Shown here: positions 56,859 through 64,000 of the stretch, in pieces
Numbering within the stretch: position 1 is the stretch's first letter
Layout of the letters: every line of letters begins with the position of its first letter
Origin: Verrucomicrobia subdivision 6 bacterium
GTDB taxonomy: Bacteria; Verrucomicrobiota; Verrucomicrobiia; Methylacidiphilales; Verrucolacustridaceae
Direction of reading: 5' to 3'
DNA: 64,000 nt
NCBI GenBank assembly: GCA_945874125.1
Contig: CAMCFB010000001.1
Span: 31,887 to 95,886, forward strand
Made by a program: the position numbers and the translations under genes
Notes under the pieces: model-generated
The model's input: the letters and a program-made list of their open reading frames with translations, nothing else
Told to the model about the DNA's origin: nothing
Database searches by the model: none

Positions 56859-57580
56859 AACGCCCTGCCCAACCCGTCGCCCTCATCACCGGCGCCTCCC
56901 AAGGCTTGGGGGCATACCTCGCCAAAGAAATCTCCCAGCTCGGTTACGCCATGGTCCTTCACCACCGCAGCGGCGCCGCCCGTACGGCCCGCCTCGCTCG
57001 CGAAATTCGTACCTTAGGTTCCCCCGCTCTGGTGATTCCAGCCGATCTCTCCCTCCCCGATTCGGTCAACCGCCTCTTTCGCCAAATTCGCCATCGCTTC
57101 GGCCGGCTCGATCTCCTCATCAACAATGCGGGAACCTATCGCCCTACCCCGCTACTTCGCACACCTGCGGAAGATTGGTTCGCCGGTCTCCATAGCACCT
57201 GCACCGCCACCTTTCTGACCACGCAGGCGTCTCTCTCCCTCTTTCCCAAAAGTGGAGGCCGAATCATTAATATGGGTGACTCGGTCGCGGATCGCTTCAC
57301 CCCGCGCCGGCTGGCCCCAGGCTATCATGTTGGCAAAATCGGCGTCACCCTCCTCACTCGCTCCTTTGCCGCCCAACTCATTTCACGAAAGATCACCGTA
57401 AATCAGATTTCTCCTGGCTACCTGCAGAACAGCATCGATCTTCCTCCAGCCAAAAAACTACCCTCCGGCCGACCCATCTCTTTCTCGGAACTGTTCGCTG
57501 CCGTGCTCTATCTTCTCTCGCCCGAAGCAGCCCAACTGACTGGGAACAATCTTACGCTGTCGGGTGGGTGGAATCTTTAA
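56855..57580 (+). CDS. SDR-family oxidoreductase, pteridine-reductase-like
   Basis: ALITGASQGLGAYLAKEISQLGYAMVLHHRSG, INNAGTYRPTPL, GYHVGKIGVTLLTRSFAAQL (YxxxK), LTGNNLTLSGGW; 4-bp overlap with the DHPS-like gene. Confidence 0.85.
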   Translation: MKRPAQPVALITGASQGLGAYLAKEISQLGYAMVLHHRSGAARTARLAREIRTLGSPALVIPADLSLPDSVNRLFRQIRHRFGRLDLLINNAGTYRPTPLLRTPAEDWFAGLHSTCTATFLTTQASLSLFPKSGGRIINMGDSVADRFTPRRLAPGYHVGKIGVTLLTRSFAAQLISRKITVNQISPGYLQNSIDLPPAKKLPSGRPISFSELFAAVLYLLSPEAAQLTGNNLTLSGGWNL

Positions 57581-58328
57581 CCCCTGCTTGATAAACTGGC
57601 GCCCATCCCTCCCTTTTTAACTTCGCGTTACTGACCCTCTTGCTTCGCCTCATTCGGGCCGACCCCTCTCCCCACACCCCTCCCGCGACTCCCCTCCGCA
57701 AAGGCTCGTCCTCCGCCACATTAAAAGTTTTCCCGCGGACCCGCAAAGCAACCCCCACCGCTCGCGCCGCATCCTCCCGATTCACCACATTTAACCAACG
57801 CTCCGGACCCTCCGCCCGATTCCGTAAAATTCGATCCCCCCCATAGAGACCCGCACACCGCAACACCGTCCCCCCAGCCTCGATCGTTTTCCCCTCCGCC
57901 TCAATCATCGCTCTCGATCTTTCATCCGTGGCCAGTGCCGATTCCTCATTGACCCACCCTCCATCCGCTTCCGCATAAACCGAAGTCGACGATAAATAAA
58001 TCATCGGCACATGGGACCTCCTCGACCACTGGGCCGCTCGCACCGCTCCCTCGCGGTGCATCGTCTCGAAATCCCCACCGCCTGCTTCCCGCGAGGGCGC
58101 CATCGCCCACACCATCCCACCCCACAACCCACTCAAACCCTCCCAAAATTCAGGCCGAGTAGCATCCGTCGCCACCACGTTTATCCCATGGCGTCTCAAT
58201 TCCACCGACGTGGCCTCGGAACGCACGATGGCATGGACCGACCACCCCCCCGCCTGAGCCTGTCGCGCCACCTCCGACCCCAGAAAACCAGCCCCCACGA
58301 CGAGCACTTTCGGTGGACTCGCTTTCAA
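57552..58328 (-). CDS. NAD(P)-dependent epimerase/dehydratase-like protein
   Basis: KVLVVGAGFLGSEVARQAQAGGWSVHAIVRSE, YLSSTSVYAEADGGWVNEES, GLYGGDRIL, VNREDAARAV. Confidence 0.82.
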   Translation of the reverse strand: MKASPPKVLVVGAGFLGSEVARQAQAGGWSVHAIVRSEATSVELRRHGINVVATDATRPEFWEGLSGLWGGMVWAMAPSREAGGGDFETMHREGAVRAAQWSRRSHVPMIYLSSTSVYAEADGGWVNEESALATDERSRAMIEAEGKTIEAGGTVLRCAGLYGGDRILRNRAEGPERWLNVVNREDAARAVGVALRVRGKTFNVAEDEPLRRGVAGGVWGEGSARMRRSKRVSNAKLKREGWAPVYQAGVKDSTHPTA

Positions 58329-58355
58329 TCCAATTCTCGTCTAATACTCAGCAAG

Positions 58356-58445
58356 GGACGAGTGGCGGAGCGGTTGAACGCGGCGGTCTTGAAAACCGCA
58401 GATGCCGAAAGGCATTCGTAGGTTCGAATCCTACCTCGTCCGCCA
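58356..58445 (+). tRNA. tRNA-Ser (anticodon UGA), CCA encoded
   Basis: GGACGAG/CTCGTCC acceptor, anticodon loop CTTGAAA, long variable arm (ATGCCGAAAGGCAT), GGTTCGAATCC, GCCA 3' end. Confidence 0.95.
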
Positions 58446-58451
58446 AAAGCC

Positions 58452-58856
58452 CTAACCCCGAAGATGGTAATGGCCAGGGCCCACTTTCCGTAGACCTCGG
58501 ATCTTCTTCAGGTTTTGATAAAACCATGTGTCCAACCGTTGACGCTGAATGTTCATCTTGTGCGCCAGCTCCTTGATCTTGATGCCGGTTTTTCCCGATT
58601 GATTCAAATGGGCCAAGATGACCGTGCGCAAGCCACCACGCCGATTAAATTTTTTTCCTGTTCCCCGCCTTCCGGACCTCGCCGAACGCCCCCGGGCAAT
58701 CCGGTTGGCCCCACGGGCGACCGCGGAAGCTCCTGCCCCGACCACTTTGGCCACCGAACGCTCCAGCTTCCCTAACTTTTTCTCTAAGCTCTCCTTCTTG
58801 CGAAGAAGCTTCATGATTCGACTAAACTCTTTTGTTGTTAGTTTTGTTATATCCAT
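58452..58856 (-). CDS. Small basic putative DNA-binding protein (coiled coil + Arg/Gly linker + winged-helix-like C-terminus)
   Basis: KLLRKKESLEKKLGKLERSVAKV; RGANRIARGRSARSGRRGTGKKFNRRGG; LRTVILAHLNQSGKTGIKIKELAHKMNIQRQRLDTWFYQNLKKIRGLRKVGPGHYHL. Confidence 0.55.
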   Translation of the reverse strand: MDITKLTTKEFSRIMKLLRKKESLEKKLGKLERSVAKVVGAGASAVARGANRIARGRSARSGRRGTGKKFNRRGGLRTVILAHLNQSGKTGIKIKELAHKMNIQRQRLDTWFYQNLKKIRGLRKVGPGHYHLRG

Positions 58857-58891
58857 CGGAAAATACTAACACAGCGTCTAACAACGGGCGA

Positions 58892-58930
58892 CAAAAAAAT
58901 ACCCCGCCGTGAGATTGTCACGACGGGGTA
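58892..58930 (-). terminator. Rho-independent terminator downstream of the SWIB gene
   Basis: ACCCCGCCGTGA-gattg-TCACGACGGGGT (one mismatch); T7 on the minus strand after the hairpin. Confidence 0.8.
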
Positions 58931-58966
58931 AATCTTACCTAGGGAAAATTCCCCAAGTGGGAAACG

Positions 58967-59224
58967 TTATTTAACGTGCTTGCTGGCGTACTTCGTCAAT
59001 TCAAACATGGTCGCCGAGCTTTTTCCACCAAAGAGGGGTTTAAACAAATGATCCGCGTTGATGTTCCGGCGGTTCTTTTTGTCTTGGAGGCCGTTCTTCT
59101 TGATATAGGCCCATAATTTTTTGGTCATCTCGGTCCGGGGAACAGGCTTGCTCCCAATGATCGCGGCCAGGATGGCGTCCGGTTGGACGGGTTTCATAAA
59201 CGCTGCATTCGCTTTCTTTGCCAT
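58967..59224 (-). CDS. Stand-alone SWIB/MDM2-domain protein
   Basis: LAAIIGSKPVPRTEMTKKLWAYIKKNGLQDKKNRRNINADHLFKPLFGGKSSATMFELTKYASKHV. Confidence 0.92.
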   Translation of the reverse strand: MAKKANAAFMKPVQPDAILAAIIGSKPVPRTEMTKKLWAYIKKNGLQDKKNRRNINADHLFKPLFGGKSSATMFELTKYASKHVK

Positions 59225-59272
59225 AGTTTCTTGTCTCCTTGGTTTGGGTTAGTTGTGATTACGATACGTCGG

Positions 59273-60361
59273 TTACGATGCCCCTCTGCACGAGGGTGAC
59301 AACACTTTTCTACGAGGAGAAACGCCTTTTTTCACACTGCCGTAAAGGGTCGACCTCTCTTGCGGTTCATATCCAGCCCCACGAATCGCCGACTCCATCT
59401 GCTCGGGTTCCAATCCCTCCCCATGCTTTCCCCCGCTCGACCTCGTAATCGCCTCCTCATATAAAGTGCCCCCAAAATCGTTACACCCCCAGCCCAGCGA
59501 CTCGACCGCTCCCGCTACCCCCAACTTCACCCAGCTCGTCTGCAAGTTCGGGATCGACTGTCCTAAAACCATCCGTGCCAATGGGTAAAGTCGCATCGCC
59601 CTCTTGCGAATTCTCTCCTCCAGCACCTTCATTCCACCCGCTCGCTTCGACAAAATCGCACCCAGCCGATTCTGGTATGGCACAAATGCCAAGGGCACAA
59701 ATTCGGTAAATCCCCCCGTCTCCTCTTGCACCCTTTGCAGAACCTCGAAGTGCCGGCGTATATCCTCCCACCTCTCCACATGCCCAAACAAGATGGTGGC
59801 ACTCGACCTCACCCCCGCCTGATGCGCCGCCTTGACAATCTCCACCCAGCGAGCCGCCGGTAGCTTATTGCGCGAAATCTTCCGCCGAACGTCATCCACT
59901 AAAATCTCGGCCGCCGTCCCCGGAATCGACCCCACCCCCGCTGCCCTTAGTTTCCCCATCATCTCGGGTGGTTCACAGCCCGCCTTCTCACAAAGAGAAT
60001 CGATTTCCATCGGGGAAAAGGCGTGCAGATGCATCCACGGGAAGGCTTCGCGCAGTGCTTGAATAAGATCCAAGTAGTACTCAGGCCGCAAAGTAGGATC
60101 AATTCCACCCTGCAAACAAACCTCCGTCACCCAGGGGGTCTGACCCACCCGAGCGAGCACTTCATCAATCCGATCGGAAGTCGCCCCCACACTCCCGGGT
60201 CGTTTTCCAAACCCACAAAAAGCGCAACCCACCGTGCACACTCGGGTGAAGTTTGCGTTGCGATTCACCACATAGGTGATTTTTCGACCGTGCCGACGAA
60301 GCGTTTCCACCGCCGCTTGGTTTCGAAGCTCCTCCAGTGGCATCTTCCAAAAATCGCTCAC
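59273..60361 (-). CDS. cofH: FO synthase subunit 2 (CofH) homologue, radical SAM
   Basis: YVVNRNANFTRVCTVGCAFCGFGKRPG, VTEVCLQGGIDPTLRPEYYLDLIQALREAFPWMHLHAFSPMEI, SSATILFGHVERWEDIRRHFEVLQRVQEETGGFTEFVPLAFVP. GTG start overlaps the cofG stop (GTGA). Confidence 0.8.
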   Translation of the reverse strand: MSDFWKMPLEELRNQAAVETLRRHGRKITYVVNRNANFTRVCTVGCAFCGFGKRPGSVGATSDRIDEVLARVGQTPWVTEVCLQGGIDPTLRPEYYLDLIQALREAFPWMHLHAFSPMEIDSLCEKAGCEPPEMMGKLRAAGVGSIPGTAAEILVDDVRRKISRNKLPAARWVEIVKAAHQAGVRSSATILFGHVERWEDIRRHFEVLQRVQEETGGFTEFVPLAFVPYQNRLGAILSKRAGGMKVLEERIRKRAMRLYPLARMVLGQSIPNLQTSWVKLGVAGAVESLGWGCNDFGGTLYEEAITRSSGGKHGEGLEPEQMESAIRGAGYEPQERSTLYGSVKKGVSPRRKVLSPSCRGAS

Positions 60362-61365
60362 CGTACCTTCTCCTCCCAAAATCGACTCACCCTTTCCTGC
60401 CATCGAACATCTAACCACTCCCTCGTGCTGTGACTTTGATAAACCGGCAATCTTTCGACCAACTTACGCCCCTTGGCCTCACACCTTTTTTCATACAAAT
60501 CGACCTGTTCCCAAGGCCGACTGGGGTTCACCTCATCTCGTGCCCAGGAAATCCCCCCCAAATCATCTAACTCATGTAAAAGATCTACCCATCGCGGTTC
60601 CAGATTGGGGGGAATCTGGATGGCGACACCCGGTGCCCAATCCCGCCATGCCTGCATCATCTCCGCGTACTCACTTAAGGTCGGTGCTACCCCTGCTCTC
60701 CATCTCGATCCCGCGTTCGGCACATAACGCTGAATCAAAATCTCCTGAAGATGCCCGTATTTCGACTGGATCTGGGCCAAACACTCTAAGGATTCCATGC
60801 GAGAGGCCTGACTCTCCCCCCACCCCACCAAGATTCCGCTGGTGAAGGGTACTTTGGCCCGACCCGCCGCTTCCATCCCAGCAATTCGGCCCGCCACTTT
60901 TTTCTCGGGGGCAAACTCCACATCGTCTCGCACGCTCTCCAGCATCATCCCCATGGAGACAAAGTACGGTCGCAATCTGACCAACTCCTCCTCCGTCATT
61001 CGGCCGAAGTTCCCGTGGGGAAATAATCCCGCCTTCGCACAACGCTCCGCTACTCGGCTGGCGAATTCCCAAAAGTCGCCATACCCCCGCCGGGCCAACT
61101 CCTCCTGAATGTGAGGCATCCCTCCTGGCCTCTCCCCAGAAATGAGTAGCGCCTCTCGGGCTCCCCCCTGCTGCGCTTCCCTGACAATTCTTTCCACCTC
61201 CCCGTCCGACAAAAGACCTTCCCCATCGCTCCGAAAACCACAGTATCGACAGTGCCAAGGACAGTCGTGGGTTAAAACGAGGGTGATGGAGCGCGAGTAG
61301 GTCACCGCCCTGCCACCCACAGGCTCCATGACATCAAGAAAAGGTTCTTCGGTAACAGCTTTCAA
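60358..61365 (-). CDS. cofG: FO synthase subunit 1 (CofG) homologue, radical SAM
   Basis: SITLVLTHDCPWHCRYCGF, ALLISGERPGG, GLFPHGNFGRMTEEELVRLRPYFVSMGMMLES, KVPFTSGILVGWGES, YGHLQEILIQRYVPNAGS, IQIPPNLEPRWVDLLHELDDLGGISWARDEVNPSRPWE. ATG 61329 is an alternative start. Confidence 0.82.
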   Translation of the reverse strand: MKAVTEEPFLDVMEPVGGRAVTYSRSITLVLTHDCPWHCRYCGFRSDGEGLLSDGEVERIVREAQQGGAREALLISGERPGGMPHIQEELARRGYGDFWEFASRVAERCAKAGLFPHGNFGRMTEEELVRLRPYFVSMGMMLESVRDDVEFAPEKKVAGRIAGMEAAGRAKVPFTSGILVGWGESQASRMESLECLAQIQSKYGHLQEILIQRYVPNAGSRWRAGVAPTLSEYAEMMQAWRDWAPGVAIQIPPNLEPRWVDLLHELDDLGGISWARDEVNPSRPWEQVDLYEKRCEAKGRKLVERLPVYQSHSTREWLDVRWQERVSRFWEEKVR

Positions 61366-61394
61366 TAAAGGGGTCTTCTCGCTAAAAATCTACC

Positions 61395-62021
61395 ATGGCT
61401 TTACGCGAAGCAAGACCCTTCCTTATCGGCGCCGCCGTCCTCTTGGGGGTCTGCCTGTGGCTGGGCTGGGTGATCGGCAGCATCTTGGCCGGCCTTCTTC
61501 TCGTTGGCATTCTTCTCTTTTTCCGAGACCCGCACCGCACTCCCCCAAACAACCCCCTCGCCTTGGTCAGTCCGGCGGATGGCAAAGTCATTTGTGTCGA
61601 TGAATCGGAGGACCCCTGTTTTGGTCTCGGTAAGTTTCGCCGCGTTGGAATCTTTCTCTCCGTCCTCGATGTCCACGTCAACCGCAGTCCCTTTACCGGC
61701 ACGATTGAAAAGACCCACTACTCGGCCGGTGAATTCCTCGATGCCCGTCACCTCGAGGTCGATCTGCGTAACGAAAACCAAACATGGCTCCTGCGTACCG
61801 CCAAGGGTCCCATCTTGGTTCGTCAAATTGCTGGTCTCATCGCCCGCCGAATCGTCGGCTGGAAAAAATCTGGCGATAGCGTCACCACGGGAGAACGAAT
61901 CGGCATGATTCGCTTCGGCTCCCGAACCGACCTCTACTTCCCCGCCACCTGCACCCCCAAAGTCCAAGTCGGCCAACGGGTCGTCGGGGGCCAAACCATT
62001 CTTGCTATATGGCCCGCCTAA
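61395..62021 (+). CDS. psd: Phosphatidylserine decarboxylase
   Basis: FFRDPHRTPP, LVSPADGKVI, RVGIFLSVLDVHVNRSPFTG, GMIRFGSRTDLYFP. Confidence 0.92.
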   Translation: MALREARPFLIGAAVLLGVCLWLGWVIGSILAGLLLVGILLFFRDPHRTPPNNPLALVSPADGKVICVDESEDPCFGLGKFRRVGIFLSVLDVHVNRSPFTGTIEKTHYSAGEFLDARHLEVDLRNENQTWLLRTAKGPILVRQIAGLIARRIVGWKKSGDSVTTGERIGMIRFGSRTDLYFPATCTPKVQVGQRVVGGQTILAIWPA

Positions 62022-62845
62022 AAAATCGCACTCCGAACTCAGCTCGCAAGGGGGTCGCCTACCTCCTCCCCAGCTTGATGACCGCGGGCAATCTCTTCTG
62101 CGGCTTTATGGCTGTTCTGCAGATCATCCAAGGCAGTCTGCTTCAGGCGGAGGATAACATCGCTTGGACCCTACCCTACGAAACCAGCCTGCTTTGGATT
62201 CTGGGCGCCTTTATCTTCGATATGCTCGATGGTCGTGTCGCAAGACTCGGCGGACATGAAAGCGCTTTTGGAAGGGAATTCGACTCCCTCGCGGACGTCA
62301 TCTCCTTCGGAATCGCACCTGCCCTCCTTGTTTTTAAAATCGTGCTGGCCGAGCTCCCCGCTCGTATCGGATGGATGATCGCCTTCATCTATCTCGTTTG
62401 TGGGGCCATGCGCTTGGCCCGTTTCAACACACTCGCGACCGAGCCACAAAGCCCATCCCGCTCGAAAGACTTCAGTGGTTTCCCCATCCCCGCCGCCGCC
62501 GGACTCGTTGCTTCCGTCACTCTCCTGCTACTCAAATACTACGAATCCGATCGCGTGATCGGAAATTTTAAATATGCCCTCGCGGCCCTTCTCCTCTTTC
62601 TTAGCTTTATGATGTTCAGCAAAGTCAGCTACCCCAGCTTCAAGACTTTGGATTGGCGCTCCCAGCGTCCCATCCCCCGCCTCCTTCTTATCGTTGCCGC
62701 ACTCGCCCTGATCGTCCAAACCTACCAGTACTCCCTCGCCGTTCTTTTTTGTGGCTACCTCCTTTACGGATTTATTCGCCCCAAACTCAGCCGCCGCATC
62801 CGGGCCGAACTCGAAGAGGAAATATCTACTCAGAGACATCTCTGA
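62009..62845 (+). CDS. pssA: CDP-diacylglycerol--serine O-phosphatidyltransferase
   Basis: LLPSLMTAGNLFCGFMAV, FIFDMLDGRVARLGGHESAFGREFDSLADVISFGIAPALL (CDP-alcohol phosphotransferase motif). Confidence 0.94.
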   Translation: MARLKNRTPNSARKGVAYLLPSLMTAGNLFCGFMAVLQIIQGSLLQAEDNIAWTLPYETSLLWILGAFIFDMLDGRVARLGGHESAFGREFDSLADVISFGIAPALLVFKIVLAELPARIGWMIAFIYLVCGAMRLARFNTLATEPQSPSRSKDFSGFPIPAAAGLVASVTLLLLKYYESDRVIGNFKYALAALLLFLSFMMFSKVSYPSFKTLDWRSQRPIPRLLLIVAALALIVQTYQYSLAVLFCGYLLYGFIRPKLSRRIRAELEEEISTQRHL

Positions 62846-62931
62846 GTTGAAAACAGTAAAAGTGTGACATTTTGTCACACCTCTCGCGCACAACTCAGAG
62901 TTAACTCTGAGTCGAATGGCCCTTTAGGGCT
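62830..62931. repeat. Cluster of four inverted repeats between pssA and atpC
   Basis: CTCAGAGA-CA-TCTCTGAG (62830-62847), GTGTGACA-TTT-TGTCACAC (62863-62881), ACTCAGAGTTAACTCTGAGT (62894-62913), GCCCTTTAGGGC (62920-62931). Confidence 0.85.
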
Positions 62932-63340
62932 AATTTCGTCGTTTGCGTTTAAGCTGTAACTGCGCGGTCGAACGCTGAATCAAGGCCATCAGCTCAGCTG
63001 CCTCTGGGCCCGCCTTCTTTTCTAACAACGCCTGTTTCGCACTCTCCAAAGCCTTCTCGACCGCATGCTCATCAATATCCTGCGGTTTCACTGCCATATC
63101 GGTCAAAATGGTCACCCGATCTCCCGTGATCTCGGCAAAACCTCCGCCCACCGCAAGCTCATCGCCACGAGATCCCGCCTTCAAATCTAACTCCCCTGGC
63201 TGAATCGCCGTCAGCAGCGGAACGTGACCCGGCAAAATGCCGAGTTGACCCTCCACCCCCGGCATGACGACCTGCTCGACGTCATCGTCGAAGGTCTTTC
63301 CTTCCGGAGTCACCACTACGAGTCGGAGTTTCCCCGCCAT
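62930..63340 (-). CDS. atpC: ATP synthase F1 epsilon subunit
   Basis: LRLVVVTPEGKTFDDDVEQVVMPGVEGQLGILPGHVPLLTAIQPGEL; GGGFAEITGDRVTILTDMA. Confidence 0.94.
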   Translation of the reverse strand: MAGKLRLVVVTPEGKTFDDDVEQVVMPGVEGQLGILPGHVPLLTAIQPGELDLKAGSRGDELAVGGGFAEITGDRVTILTDMAVKPQDIDEHAVEKALESAKQALLEKKAGPEAAELMALIQRSTAQLQLKRKRRN

Positions 63341-63344
63341 GGTT

Positions 63345-64000
<656 letters not shown>

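Overview
Compact, high-coding-density bacterial chromosomal segment. It is probably Verrucomicrobiota: inferred from a small stand-alone SWIB protein, a long-form IspH, LpxI/LpxB, a biosynthetic SpeA and the general gene repertoire; no rRNA is present to confirm. I see about 65 protein genes and four tRNAs (Leu-UAA, Leu-UAG, Thr-CGU, Ser-UGA). There are no convincing mobile elements, prophage genes or CRISPR arrays. Most genes are housekeeping: aroE/aroC/aroK/aroG, queG, thiG-thiH-thiS with an ECF sigma factor, lpxI/lpxB, nusA-infB-rbfA, speA, rpsR-rpmB, mpl, ispH, argF-argD, pfkA, miaB, tatC, fabI, psd-pssA and atpD-atpC. The best leads are: (1) adjacent, translationally coupled cofG-cofH homologues (FO/F420 deazaflavin synthesis); (2) a near-perfect intrinsic terminator inside the nusA leader, downstream of a good promoter; (3) an L,D-transpeptidase gene split at an A9 homopolymer, so its membrane anchor is in another frame; (4) a divergent DHPS-like gene coupled to a pteridine-reductase-like SDR; (5) a glycosyltransferase-PHP fusion; (6) a cluster of inverted repeats between pssA and atpC; (7) a DksA-like protein with half of its zinc ligands replaced and a histone-like basic tail. 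All calls come from reading the sequence and ORF translations; no database search was run.
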